The notes: generated by a model from the sequence alone, not told the origin. DNA of 34,917 bases from Clostridiaceae bacterium UBA6085 (GCA_002428605.1 DIXH01000098.1:1-34917), one strand, 5' to 3'. Shown: positions 1 through 8,530, numbered from the stretch's first letter. A program made the numbers and translations.

Positions 1-216
1 ACAAAGCCATACTGTTTCCGGGTCCCTCTTCATCTTGGTCAGAAGTTTGGAGCATGCGAAATAAGTCAGACCTTTTCCAGTCTCCTCATATTCCTTGTTC
101 CAAAGTTCCAGGAAATGGTTGAATACAAACCTTGAACTGCCTATCGTCTTGGCAATCAGTGTTTCCTGTTTTTTATCTGGATAGATACGGTATTCATAGG
201 CTTTATGCTGCAGCAC
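1..216 (-). CDS. tnpB: TnpB, RNA-guided nuclease of the IS605 element (N-terminal part only)
   Basis: Only the first 72 codons are present; the gene runs off the left edge. The translation starts VLQHKAYEYRIYPDKKQ and continues with a conserved SSRFVFNHFLELW stretch, which is the typical N-terminus of IS605 OrfB/TnpB proteins. In the family this is the RuvC-type nuclease guided by an RNA from the element's end; the catalytic residues lie in the missing part. I chose the GTG at 216 because a GGAGG sits 8 bases upstream. An upstream in-frame GTG at 225 overlaps that site and is less likely. It lies just downstream of tnpA in the same orientation. Whether the full gene is intact cannot be seen. 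Confidence 0.8.
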   Translation of the reverse strand, partial: MLQHKAYEYRIYPDKKQETLIAKTIGSSRFVFNHFLELWNKEYEETGKGLTYFACSKLLTKMKRDPETVWLC

Positions 217-253
217 TGCACTCACCTCCAGAGATGTCAAAGCTTGAACTGTC

Positions 254-655
254 TCATTTCTTTTTCTGACTCTGTATGTACCTGCGGATTTGCTCCTCGG
301 TGTTTTCACTGACTGTGGCAACAAAGTAGCTGGGATTCCACAAATGACCGCCCCAAAGCCGTTTCTTCAGTTCAGGGTGCTTCTTGAACAGTAACCTTGC
401 TGATACCCCTTTGAGTGCTTTCACGACATTTGGGATATAATGCTGAGGTTTGCAGTCAATCAGCAGATGTATGTGATCATTATGTGACTCCATCTCCAGG
501 ATATTCACATCGTTATCTGAAGCAATCAGATTTAACAAGTCCTTCGCATCATCATCCACCTGTCCAATCAGGATATCGTGCCGGTACTTTACGCACCATA
601 CCAAATGATACTGGATTGTATAGACATATCCGCGTCCATAATGTATTTCAGACAT
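254..655 (-). CDS. tnpA: TnpA, Y1 (HUH) single-strand transposase of IS200/IS605 family
   Basis: This 133-residue protein has the usual length of the family. It carries the HUH metal-binding motif HIH at residues 61-63 and a candidate nucleophilic tyrosine at residue 126 in EEQIRRYIQSQ. The WGGHLWNPSYF segment at 101-111 is also typical. Such enzymes cut and rejoin single-stranded DNA at hairpins near the element ends. I start at the ATG at 655 because AGAGGTG lies 5 bases upstream; the reading frame stays open upstream to 682 but without a ribosome site. All key residues are present, so the enzyme may be active. It is followed by tnpB. Confidence 0.92.
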   Translation of the reverse strand: MSEIHYGRGYVYTIQYHLVWCVKYRHDILIGQVDDDAKDLLNLIASDNDVNILEMESHNDHIHLLIDCKPQHYIPNVVKALKGVSARLLFKKHPELKKRLWGGHLWNPSYFVATVSENTEEQIRRYIQSQKKK

Positions 656-774
656 AAAAACACCTCTTGTCAATTTTAACATATGTATAATGCTAAAGCC
701 ATTATAATAGGTGTTTTATGGTAATTATAACTTGATATATGCTGATATTCTAAGTACTGTCTAGTTTTTACTTC

Positions 775-814
775 GCTTGCTAACTCACGACTGGAGTCAC
801 GAGTTTGCGCAAGC
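775..814. repeat. imperfect hairpin upstream of tnpA (candidate IS left-end hairpin)
   Basis: Three nested stems pair in order: GCTTGC with GCAAGC (6 bp), AACTC with GAGTT (5 bp) and GACT with AGTC (4 bp) around a GG loop, with small internal loops between them. It lies about 120 bases upstream of the tnpA start. IS200/IS605 transposases recognise such imperfect subterminal hairpins, so this may mark the left end. The exact cleavage site was not identified. Confidence 0.45.
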
Positions 815-855
815 TTCTCATCAATAAGCAATTGGCCGCTGCGTTTCCAAATAGC

Positions 856-903
856 ATAAAAGACAACTGAAGCATTATGTCCTCAGCTGTCTGTTTCTTC
901 AGT
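856..903 (-). terminator. probable terminator after the GH3-gtrA operon
   Basis: Read on the minus strand, ACTGAAG (903-897, overlapping the gtrA stop) pairs with CTTCAGT (872-866) and is followed by TGTCTTTTAT. The 7-bp stem has a long loop containing a smaller CAGCTG palindrome. It would end the minus-strand operon just before the IS element. The T-run is interrupted, so strength is uncertain. Confidence 0.45.
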
Positions 904-1399
904 TTTCCTTCTTCATTACTACATACTTAAGCACCGGGTAGATTATGAGCACCTGCACTATGATATTTATCAGGTTGGTCAGGTTGGTCGCCCAGAAGAT
1001 ACCGAAAATTGCTGTGAGCGGTGCCAGGGCCACTGTCGGTATGTACAGGCATATAAGGTATACGGAAAGCACAGTTACAAGGTATATGGGCACGGCTCCC
1101 CTTAGTGAATTGTTGGCCCCGAACACTATCCTTCTTTGCACAACGAAGTTCACTGCCTGGGCAATGAAGAAGCTTAGAAGGAATGAAAGGAATGCCGCGA
1201 GTCCACCGTTCTTCACGGAGTAGTCATAGATCCAAAATCTGAAGTCTGTTCCTGCAAGTCCTGAAAACAGGTAGTTCCTGCTGAAAATAAGCACAGCAAA
1301 GTTTACTATAGTGGCAATATTGCTGAACAGGTTGAACATGATGAACTCGAACAGGTCTGAATGCCTTTCTTTAAAATTCCGAAATGCTGCGTTCATCAT
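899..1399 (-). CDS. GtrA-like polytopic membrane protein
   Basis: The 166-residue product has four hydrophobic segments, at roughly 20-40, 68-88, 105-125 and 135-158. Segment two ends in NFVVQRRIVF, resembling the conserved F-x-x-Q-R/K-x-x-V/I-F motif of the GtrA family. GtrA-like proteins are thought to flip polyprenyl-linked sugars across the membrane in cell-surface polysaccharide synthesis. The start overlaps the stop of the GH3 gene upstream by four bases (ATGA), so the two are very likely translationally coupled; a second ATG follows directly. Being last in an operon with two glycosidases suggests a role in surface glycan assembly or remodelling, which is inference. The substrate cannot be told. 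Confidence 0.78.
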   Translation of the reverse strand: MMNAAFRNFKERHSDLFEFIMFNLFSNIATIVNFAVLIFSRNYLFSGLAGTDFRFWIYDYSVKNGGLAAFLSFLLSFFIAQAVNFVVQRRIVFGANNSLRGAVPIYLVTVLSVYLICLYIPTVALAPLTAIFGIFWATNLTNLINIIVQVLIIYPVLKYVVMKKEN

Positions 1400-3846
1400 A
1401 TTTTTCCTGCCTTCAGCAGACTTTCCCTGAAATCCTTCTTTGCCCTTCTCATCCTGAAGTATCCGCCAATCATTCCGGACAGACCTTTGAAGAATCTTCC
1501 ATTGACTATCATGAGCAGGCTGTCCACCATCTCCATGCTGACCATTCCCTTTGTCATCTTGGCCAGTCCGTAGAACGGCATATTGTAGATATACAGTATG
1601 TTGAGGTCAGGGCTCTTGTTTTCTTCAGCCTTATGCTTCATGCGCTTGAGTATCCTGTGGATAAGCCTTGCAAGTCCGCTTTTTGCATAGAAAAGCTGTG
1701 ATATGGTATCGTTCCTTGTAAGCGGCAATGACTTGTCCCAATCTGACCTCGGAGCTTTCCTTCCAAGAAGAGCTTCAAACTCTTCATCTGTTACGGACTC
1801 CACATCAGCGGTGTAGTAATGTTTCAGGCTCGCCATTACATATGGTGACTCTGCACCGGTACCTGCATTACTTATTTCACCTGTCAGGCGTATGTCTTCA
1901 GAAGATGCCCCGACAAATATGCTGTATGAACCTGCTTCCACCTCGAATTTTCCTGTCTTTACATTGAAGTATCTGAAGGTCTTGTCATCAAAGGGTATCG
2001 CGACCCTCCTGCTCTCACCTGGCTGAAGCCTTACCTTCACGAAGCCCTTAAGCTCCTGCTTTGGCCTGAATATCTGAGAGTCCTCAAGGCTAACATACAG
2101 CTGAGCTATTTCAGCTCCTGCCGTATCTCCTGTATTTGTGATCGTGAATGTTACACCACCATCATCTACCGCAAGGTCCGAATATCCGAAGGTTGTGTAG
2201 CTCAGGCCGTATCCGAACGGAAACCTTACATCTATGCCTCTTGTTCCATAATACCGGTACCCGGCGAATATGGATTCCCTGTACTCGGTTGTGCTTTCAG
2301 CACCCGGGAAATATTTGCAGGTTGAGATATCCTCATATCTCATCGGATAGCTTTCACTGAGCTTTCCTCCGGGACACACACTTCCTGTTATGATGTTCAA
2401 CATCGCCATTGCGCCAGCCTGTCCCGAAAGGCTTCCATGGAGTATCGCCCTGCAGTCATCTGCCCATGGCATTTCTACCGCTGAGCCGCAGCTGAGAACT
2501 GCGACTATGTTCGGATTGACTTCCTTCAAGGCCTTCAGAAGCGAAATCTGATTTTCACTTATCCTCATGTGGCTTCGCTCAAGCCCTTCAACCTCGCTCA
2601 TCTCATCGAGACCGATATAGAGGAGTATGACCTGTGCTTTACCGGCAAGCTCAAGTGCCGCAGTTTGCATTGCCTTGTATTCCGTTCCGTTTCTCATGAA
2701 TCCGGGCTCGTAGCCAACCATATCAAGGCCTGTATTGCTTATGCAGTCAACTGCATTGTCAACCTTCGTAGGGTTTACGTTGCTTGAACCTCCGCCCTGA
2801 TAGCGCGGCACCTTTGCGAAGTCTCCGATGACTGCAACCCTTGTCCCTTCTTTTAGCGGAAGTATACTGTTTTCATTCTTTAAAAGTACTATGGATTCTT
2901 CAGCGGCCTTCATCGCTATGCTGTGGAAGTAATCCATATCTTTGCCTGATGCTGTACTGGAGTCATTTCCACTCCCCATGACGCCAAGGTCATTGAGGAA
3001 GCTCAGATATTCATCCACCCTTTTATCAAGGACAGACTCAGGGATCGATCCTGATTTTACAGCACTCACTATTTCGATGTCGCTGTTTGTTCCTGAAGAT
3101 GGCATCTCCACATTCGTTCCGGCAACGAGTCCCATTACCCTGTCATGGCTTCCGCCCCAATCAGTCACAACGATGCCTTCAAATCCCCATTCTTCTCTCA
3201 GTATGTCCGAGAGCAGGTGGCTGTTTTCACTGGCGTGGCTGCCATTCACCTTATTGTAGGATGACATTACGGAGAGAGGCTTACCTTCTTTTACCGCGAT
3301 CTCAAAGCCGGTAAGGTAAAGCTCCCTGAGAGTCCTTTCATCCACAACCGAGTCATTCGACATCCTGTGCAGCTCCTGGTTGTTGACCGCAAAATGCTTT
3401 ACGCATGCGGAAACGCCCTGGCTCTGGATTCCTCTGCTGAATGCGGCGGCCATCTTTCCGCTTAATATCGGGTCCTCGCTGAAATATTCGAAGTTTCGCC
3501 CGCAAAGCGGGTTCCTCTTCATGTTCAGCCCCGGTCCCAGGAGCACATTGATCCCTTGATTATGAGCCTCTTCCCCCAGTGCCTGACCGACAGCCTCAGC
3601 AAGGTCAGTATTCCAGCTGTTTGCAATCGCTGATGCAGTGGGATAGCAGGTGGATGGCTTCCCCGGATTAAGTCCAAGATGATCGACCTGATCAGTCTGG
3701 CTTCTTACCCCGTTGGGGCCGTCAGCGAAGGTAATTGCCGGGATTCCAAGCCTGTCTATCTTCTTCGACATCCAGAAGTTCTCTCCGGACATCAGGGAGG
3801 CCTTTTCCTCAAGAGTCATCTGTCTTATAAGTTCCAAATTTTTCAT
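1396..3846 (-). CDS. cytoplasmic GH3 family exo-beta-glycosidase with C-terminal extension
   Basis: This 816-residue protein has the normal GH3 order. The catalytic barrel (about 1-250) contains GRNFEYFSEDP at 116-126, KHFAVNN at 150-156 and the nucleophile Asp229 in VVTDWGG. The alpha/beta sandwich domain follows, then a fibronectin-III-like domain around 560-650. There is no signal peptide, so it acts inside the cell. The last 120 or so residues are unlike ordinary GH3 enzymes: they include KHYYTADVESVTDEEF, as in many clostridial GH3 glucosidases, then a basic segment and a hydrophobic-rich tail that could touch the membrane. The ribosome site AGGTG lies 4 bases before the ATG. Beta-glucosidase is the likeliest activity, but xylosidase or other specificities cannot be excluded. 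Confidence 0.9.
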   Translation of the reverse strand: MKNLELIRQMTLEEKASLMSGENFWMSKKIDRLGIPAITFADGPNGVRSQTDQVDHLGLNPGKPSTCYPTASAIANSWNTDLAEAVGQALGEEAHNQGINVLLGPGLNMKRNPLCGRNFEYFSEDPILSGKMAAAFSRGIQSQGVSACVKHFAVNNQELHRMSNDSVVDERTLRELYLTGFEIAVKEGKPLSVMSSYNKVNGSHASENSHLLSDILREEWGFEGIVVTDWGGSHDRVMGLVAGTNVEMPSSGTNSDIEIVSAVKSGSIPESVLDKRVDEYLSFLNDLGVMGSGNDSSTASGKDMDYFHSIAMKAAEESIVLLKNENSILPLKEGTRVAVIGDFAKVPRYQGGGSSNVNPTKVDNAVDCISNTGLDMVGYEPGFMRNGTEYKAMQTAALELAGKAQVILLYIGLDEMSEVEGLERSHMRISENQISLLKALKEVNPNIVAVLSCGSAVEMPWADDCRAILHGSLSGQAGAMAMLNIITGSVCPGGKLSESYPMRYEDISTCKYFPGAESTTEYRESIFAGYRYYGTRGIDVRFPFGYGLSYTTFGYSDLAVDDGGVTFTITNTGDTAGAEIAQLYVSLEDSQIFRPKQELKGFVKVRLQPGESRRVAIPFDDKTFRYFNVKTGKFEVEAGSYSIFVGASSEDIRLTGEISNAGTGAESPYVMASLKHYYTADVESVTDEEFEALLGRKAPRSDWDKSLPLTRNDTISQLFYAKSGLARLIHRILKRMKHKAEENKSPDLNILYIYNMPFYGLAKMTKGMVSMEMVDSLLMIVNGRFFKGLSGMIGGYFRMRRAKKDFRESLLKAGKI

Positions 3847-3861
3847 GTTTCACCTATAGCC

Positions 3862-3892
3862 GGGACTGCCATCCTTTCAGGGCAGCAGTCCC
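3862..3892 (-). other. intercistronic hairpin between the two GH3 genes
   Basis: GGGACTGC (3862-3869) pairs perfectly with GCAGTCCC (3885-3892) in the 70-base gap between the two GH3 genes. No strong T-run follows in the minus direction. It may be an RNA processing or stability element, or a weak internal terminator that lowers expression of the downstream gene. Confidence 0.5.
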
Positions 3893-3916
3893 AGTCCTTA
3901 GAAATTTTTCTGATGT

Positions 3917-6619
3917 TTAATTCTGTGCCTTCCAGGTCTTGGATACCGCATACAGCATATGCTTGCTTGACTCATAAAGGTTCTTGATGACGCTTATCCT
4001 TATAGCAGGATCTTCTGTCGCATTCAGCATGACCTCATTGTGTCCGTTCTTGCCTGTCCATGCTCCCATTACGTCGAGTGAAAGGTTTCCGCCTGCATTA
4101 AGCATGGCAATCGGGTTCATGTGCGGGTAAATGTTGGCATCAGTTATTACAAGACCCTTGAAGCCCCATTCATTCCTCAACAGCTCCGTAAGCAGATTAT
4201 AGTTTCCGCCTGCCCATGAATATCCTATGAAGTTGAAGGATGACATCACTCCAAGCGAGCCGCCTTCCTTTACTGCCATTTCAAAAGGCTTAAGGTAGAT
4301 CTCCCTCATCGCCTGTTCGTTGCTCCATGAGAAGAGGAAGTTTCTGACGTTCGATTCACGGTCATTCAGCGCGAAGTGCTTTATGAAGGTGATGAGGCCC
4401 ATGTCCCTAGCTCCCTTGACAACATTAGAAGCTATCTTTCCTGCCAGAAGGCCGTCCTCCGAATAGTACTCAAAGTTTCTTCCATTGAACGGGCTCCTGT
4501 GAGTATTCATTGCAGGTGCGTACCATCCGCTGTATCCATTGGCTTTTCCCTCGTTGCCTATGCTAGTTCCCATTAGGTTAGCAATTTCTACGTTCCATGT
4601 CGATGCTATGACTACAGGTGTAGGATAGGTCACTCCCTTACCGTCAGCACCCATTATTGCTCCGGAATATATGCTGGCTCCAATGGTAGTTGTTCCGTCA
4701 GGAGTAAGGGTTCGAGGTACCCCAAGCCTGTCAATTCCCGCTATCTGCCAGGTTCCGGTTCCTGCCATTACGCTCATTTCCTTCAATGTTAGCTGAGATA
4801 CGAATTCATCCCATTTCGGGTCGTCGTATTCAAGTCCTACCATCTCGGAAAAATCGATCTGCTTTGCAAGTGTCTTTCCGTATTCCGGGATATCTGCAGC
4901 CGTAAGCTTAAGTTCTGCATCTGTAGGTGCCACGTATGTCATCGCTGCGAGTACCTTATCTGATGCGATATAGTCAGATGGCTTAGGTCCTGTGAAGGCT
5001 CTTGCTGCCGGGTCCCATGCCCTTGTCAGGTAATCGTCAACTCCAATGGCATCATCAAACAGGTTTGTTGCTTCAATCAGGTCAGTCGAACGCTTTCCGT
5101 CATTGGCTTCATTGTATATGATATCGTCGGTCAGTGTGAATATCTCAGAGTCCAGCTCCACATGGGCATTTTCCCTGAGCATTATCGAATAGTCGCCCTT
5201 CTCAAGCACATAGCTCTTGTTTACCTTGTAGTCATAGGAAGCCATGTCTTCTATAGGGAAAGTTATCGAATAGTATTCAGTAGCTCCAGGTGCTATTACA
5301 TTTGTTTTCTTGAAATCCACAAGATTCACAGTAGCCTTTTCAATTGCTCCGGTATAAGGAGGATTGTAGTATATCTGTATGACATCCTTGCCTGCAACTG
5401 TTCCTGTATTCTTGACGGAGACCCTTACTGTAAGGTTTCCATCCTCTTCATTTATCGCCATGATTTCCTTCTCGAACTTGGAGAAGCTGAGTCCATGTCC
5501 GAACGGGAACATGACTTCATCGTCATACTTGTATGTGGAATCGGTCATGGACCTTGTCTCGAAATATCTGTATCCAACATAGATGCCTTCGCTGTAGTTA
5601 GTGAAGTATCCGTTGTTTTCAGGTGCGTTTGTGTAGTGGTAGCTGTTCTTGTTCTTAGTACCGTCTGCTTCGATCTGAACATAGTTGTTAGAGGAAGGAT
5701 TGGCAAGATTGTCCTTGAGCCAAGTGTCCGCCAGTCTTCCAGAAGGATTTACGGTTCCGTTCAGTATTCCTGAAAGGGAGTCGATTCCAGACTGTCCTGG
5801 ATATCCTATCCAGACTATGCTCTTTATCGAAGGATAGTCCTTCACGAAATCAAGCTCCATTGCATTTGCAGAGTTGACGACAAGTATTACATTGTCAAAC
5901 TTCTTCGCGACAGCATCTACCATGGCTGCCTCATCAGGCAGGAGCTGCAGCTGCTCTACAGTGAAGTCGAAGACCTCTCCGCCTCCGCGTCCTATAACGA
6001 TCATTGCAGTATCGGAGAATTCCTTTGCCTTGTCGAGTATCGTCTTTCCGTCGCTGTAGATCGTCGTATCTGTAAATGCGCTTGCCGGCAGTTCAGGCAC
6101 TGTGATGTTGCTCGGCTTTTCGATGAACTCCGATGCGCTGCTGTTTACAGGTGCCACTGTCTCGGCTATCGAAACGTTGCCCTTCTTGTAGTAGTTGTAG
6201 TATAGATACAGGAGGTCCTTGTTGACATTGAAGTTACCCTTTGGTCCCGCCAGTGAATCCTCAAGCTTTGTTGCAGACTCAACGTTGGATGCGGAGGATC
6301 CGCCTGAGTTGTATACAAGCTGGACGCCTCTCATTCCAAAGACGTTGATGTTCATCTTGCTGTCTGCTGAAGTCTTAAGCGGCAGGAGGCTGTCGTTATT
6401 CTGCATTAGCACGAAGCCCTCATCAGCTATTGCCTTGGTCGTGTCACTGGCTGATGTGAACGAGGCCTTCTGTTCAACAGTGTCAGGCTTGAATTTCGCT
6501 ATGAGCCAGTATCCTGATTTCGTGATCACGAATCCATACACAAGTATTGCAGCAAGGATCACTGCTGTCACTCCAAGCACTATCGGCAATTTTTTTCTTT
6601 TCTTTGCATTTTCTGCCAT
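3917..6619 (-). CDS. membrane-anchored GH3 glycosidase with inverted domain order
   Basis: The 900-residue protein starts with a lysine-rich segment and one hydrophobic helix (about residues 11-33), giving an N-terminal anchor with the enzyme outside. The domains are inverted. The GH3 C-terminal sandwich comes first (MIVIGRGGGEV, SGRLADTW, FPFGHGLSFSKFE), then a fibronectin-III-like part (NTGTVAGKDVIQIYY). The catalytic barrel comes last, with GRNFEYYSEDG, KHFALNDRES and the likely nucleophile Asp at about residue 827 in GLVITDANIYPH. Inverted GH3 enzymes are known from rumen and gut Clostridia. I start at the ATG at 6619, which has GAGGGG 9 bases upstream; the frame is open to 6655 but without a ribosome site. 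The substrate is unknown; context suggests a surface or plant glycan. Confidence 0.88.
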   Translation of the reverse strand: MAENAKKRKKLPIVLGVTAVILAAILVYGFVITKSGYWLIAKFKPDTVEQKASFTSASDTTKAIADEGFVLMQNNDSLLPLKTSADSKMNINVFGMRGVQLVYNSGGSSASNVESATKLEDSLAGPKGNFNVNKDLLYLYYNYYKKGNVSIAETVAPVNSSASEFIEKPSNITVPELPASAFTDTTIYSDGKTILDKAKEFSDTAMIVIGRGGGEVFDFTVEQLQLLPDEAAMVDAVAKKFDNVILVVNSANAMELDFVKDYPSIKSIVWIGYPGQSGIDSLSGILNGTVNPSGRLADTWLKDNLANPSSNNYVQIEADGTKNKNSYHYTNAPENNGYFTNYSEGIYVGYRYFETRSMTDSTYKYDDEVMFPFGHGLSFSKFEKEIMAINEEDGNLTVRVSVKNTGTVAGKDVIQIYYNPPYTGAIEKATVNLVDFKKTNVIAPGATEYYSITFPIEDMASYDYKVNKSYVLEKGDYSIMLRENAHVELDSEIFTLTDDIIYNEANDGKRSTDLIEATNLFDDAIGVDDYLTRAWDPAARAFTGPKPSDYIASDKVLAAMTYVAPTDAELKLTAADIPEYGKTLAKQIDFSEMVGLEYDDPKWDEFVSQLTLKEMSVMAGTGTWQIAGIDRLGVPRTLTPDGTTTIGASIYSGAIMGADGKGVTYPTPVVIASTWNVEIANLMGTSIGNEGKANGYSGWYAPAMNTHRSPFNGRNFEYYSEDGLLAGKIASNVVKGARDMGLITFIKHFALNDRESNVRNFLFSWSNEQAMREIYLKPFEMAVKEGGSLGVMSSFNFIGYSWAGGNYNLLTELLRNEWGFKGLVITDANIYPHMNPIAMLNAGGNLSLDVMGAWTGKNGHNEVMLNATEDPAIRISVIKNLYESSKHMLYAVSKTWKAQN

Positions 6620-6667
6620 TGATCTTTTCCCCTCTTCTTCATATGATCTCCTCATATGTTTTTTTCA

Positions 6668-6696
6668 ACTATAGCACTTTCAAAAACCGAATTTAA
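6668..6696 (-). promoter_or_regulatory. candidate promoter of the GH3-gtrA operon
   Basis: On the minus strand TTAAAT, a 17-base spacer and TATAGT form a weak sigma-A-like promoter. It would start transcription near 6661, which agrees with translation starting at 6619 rather than 6655. Just upstream, TTTTGCAC occurs twice in direct orientation (6700-6707 and 6717-6724), and ACAGT/ACTGT form a short inverted repeat around the first copy. These could bind an unidentified regulator. Confidence 0.35.
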
Positions 6697-6786
6697 CAGT
6701 TTTGCACAGACTGTCATTTTGCACGCATAAACTGTAACGGGTTTCTGTAAACCATTTATCAGGCAGGTGCGAATGCCATATGCCCT

Positions 6787-6828
6787 AAGCCTCAGGAATA
6801 TCCTCCAAAATGGGTATACATGAGGCTT
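6787..6828 (+). other. strong hairpin upstream of the thrC promoter
   Basis: AAGCCTCA (6787-6794) pairs with TGAGGCTT (6821-6828), and inside it ATATCC (6798-6803) pairs with GGGTAT (6812-6817) with one G-U pair. No clear T-run follows. It sits just before the likely thrC promoter, in the divergent gap between the GH3 operon and thrC. It may be a DNA cruciform or operator, or part of a leader RNA if transcription starts further upstream. Confidence 0.4.
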
Positions 6829-6834
6829 CCAAGG

Positions 6835-6862
6835 TTGACTAACTCCATGGAAAAGGTATTAT
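6835..6862 (+). promoter_or_regulatory. candidate sigma-A promoter of thrC
   Basis: TTGACT (6835-6840), a 16-base spacer and TATTAT (6857-6862) lie about 65 bases before the thrC start. Both hexamers differ from consensus by one base; the spacer is one base short of ideal. The resulting leader of about 60 bases is too short for a T-box. Confidence 0.5.
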
Positions 6863-6927
6863 TATAACAAGCAGATTTGTTGAAGCTTGATTAACTTCAA
6901 AATCATCAAAGAAACAGGAGAGAAATT

Positions 6928-8409
6928 ATGGATTTCAAAAGCACAAGAGATGAGAACAATATCGTTTCACCTTCGATGGCTATCCTACAGGGATTGGCTG
7001 CTGATGGAGGCCTGTTCGTTCCGGTCTCGTTCCCCAGGCTTGGAAAAGACCTTGATGCCCTCGGAAAAATGAGCTACCAGGAACTGGCATTTGAGATAAT
7101 GTCTGCATACCTTGATGATTTCAGTGATGATGACCTTTGGGCCTGCATAAACGGAGCATATGATGAGAAGTTCGACGATCCAGGCATGGCACCTGTGGTC
7201 AGGGTAGGAAACGTTGACCATATGGAGCTCTTCCACGGTTCGACCATTGCCTTCAAGGATATGGCTCTTTCCATACTCCCATATCTGATGAAGACCTCGG
7301 CCGTCATGAACAGAAGCGACAAGGACATTGTTATCCTCACAGCGACTTCCGGCGATACCGGAAAGGCAGCCATGGCCGGCTTTGCTAATGTCCCTGGAAC
7401 CAGCATAATCGTATTCTACCCCAAAAACGGTGTAAGCTCGATACAGGAACGCCAGATGGTGACACAAAAGGGAGCAAACACTCACGTTGTGGCTATCGAG
7501 GGCAATTTCGACAGCGCCCAGACCAAGGTCAAGGAGCTGTTCAACGACATAAAGCTCAGGAAGGAAATGGATGACAATGGCTTCCAGTTTTCAAGCGCAA
7601 ACTCCATGAACATAGGGAGGCTTCTGCCCCAGGTAGTCTACTATGCATGGGCATACCTGAGGGAAGTCGAAACAGGCAGAATTGAAGCCGGTACAAGCCT
7701 GAACTTCTGCGTGCCTACCGGTAACTTCGGCGACATACTCGCAGGCTACTACGCAAAAAAGATGGGGGTCCCTATCGGAAAGCTCATATGCGCTTCCAAT
7801 GACAACAGGGTCCTATATGACTTCTTTGAGACCGGCACCTACGACAGGAACAGGGAGTTCGTGCTTACCATATCCCCTTCAATGGACATTCTCATTTCAA
7901 GCAACTTTGAGAGGATGCTCTACCACGCCACGGGAAACAATACCGAGGAGCTCAAGAAGCTCATGGGAAGCCTTGAATCATCAGGCTCCTATTCTGTTGG
8001 TCCTGAGGTAATGGTGAATTTCAGTGACTATGCCGCAGAATACGCTACGGAAGAAGAGACCATGGACCAGATAAGGACGGTTTTCGAAAAGACAGGCTAT
8101 GTCATGGACCCCCATACAGCAGTAGCTTCAAGAAGCTATGAAAAGTATTTGGAAAAGACCGGCGACAGGACACCGTGCGTCATAGTATCAACCGCGAGCC
8201 CCTACAAGTTCCCTGAAGCTGTCCTGAAGGCACTCGGCCGGCTTCCTGAAGACCTATCGGATGACTCACTGACCGAACAGCTTAACGCTGTCTCGAAGGT
8301 AGCAGTTCCAAAGGCCATCCAAGAGCTGAAGGATGCACCTGTCAGGCATGATAGTGTGGTCCCGGTGGACGGGATGAAGGATATCGTGAAGAAGATCATG
8401 CTGAAATAG
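6928..8409 (+). CDS. thrC: threonine synthase
   Basis: Threonine synthase converts O-phosphohomoserine and water to threonine and phosphate, using PLP in the cytoplasm. The 493-residue length fits the longer bacterial ThrC class. The N-terminal STRDENNIVSPSMAILQGLA and ADGGLFVP segments are typical, and the PLP lysine is Lys110 in GSTIAFKDMALSI. LTATSGDTGKAA and the phosphate-binding CVPTGNFGDILAGYYAK segment are also present. AGGAGAG lies 6 bases before the ATG. It stands alone: the GH3 operon is divergent upstream, and the lar operon downstream has its own promoter. No homoserine dehydrogenase or kinase gene is next to it. Confidence 0.96.
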   Translation: MDFKSTRDENNIVSPSMAILQGLAADGGLFVPVSFPRLGKDLDALGKMSYQELAFEIMSAYLDDFSDDDLWACINGAYDEKFDDPGMAPVVRVGNVDHMELFHGSTIAFKDMALSILPYLMKTSAVMNRSDKDIVILTATSGDTGKAAMAGFANVPGTSIIVFYPKNGVSSIQERQMVTQKGANTHVVAIEGNFDSAQTKVKELFNDIKLRKEMDDNGFQFSSANSMNIGRLLPQVVYYAWAYLREVETGRIEAGTSLNFCVPTGNFGDILAGYYAKKMGVPIGKLICASNDNRVLYDFFETGTYDRNREFVLTISPSMDILISSNFERMLYHATGNNTEELKKLMGSLESSGSYSVGPEVMVNFSDYAAEYATEEETMDQIRTVFEKTGYVMDPHTAVASRSYEKYLEKTGDRTPCVIVSTASPYKFPEAVLKALGRLPEDLSDDSLTEQLNAVSKVAVPKAIQELKDAPVRHDSVVPVDGMKDIVKKIMLK

Positions 8410-8446
8410 CATTGCTTATTTCAGACAACGTTTCCCAATCCTCTTA

Positions 8447-8475
8447 TTGACGATGGTCATACCAAATGATATGCT
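8447..8475 (+). promoter_or_regulatory. candidate promoter of the lar operon
   Basis: TTGACG (8447-8452), a 17-base spacer and TATGCT (8470-8475) would start transcription near 8482. That leaves a leader of about 120 bases before larMN. The leader contains a small hairpin (GTGTC with GGCAC, near 8482-8496) and the terminator-like hairpin at 8531-8572. Confidence 0.45.
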
Positions 8476-8530
8476 TTAATTGTGTCACGAAGGCACATTG
8501 AATCGATTGAAATTGATTTTTAAATGGACG

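Larger units (their letters stand above)
1..820 (-). mobile_element. IS200/IS605-type insertion sequence, cut by the window edge
   Basis: This element carries a Y1 transposase gene (tnpA) followed in the same direction by the start of a tnpB gene, with 37 bases between them. That arrangement is typical of IS605-group elements with co-oriented genes. A 40-base imperfect hairpin at 775-814, upstream of tnpA, is a candidate for the subterminal hairpin of the left end. The other end, and the guide RNA expected at the 3' side of tnpB, lie outside the window. The right boundary is an estimate: host sequence (the gtrA terminator) begins by about 856. Confidence 0.7.

Noticed and set aside
6620..6655. 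Longer N-terminus of the inverted GH3 from the ATG at 6655
   Set aside because: No ribosome site precedes it, it would lie only a few bases from the predicted transcript start, and the ATG at 6619 has a strong site.
8453..8475. A NikR site in the lar promoter
   Set aside because: TCATAC is present, but the partner half-site is not at the right distance or orientation.
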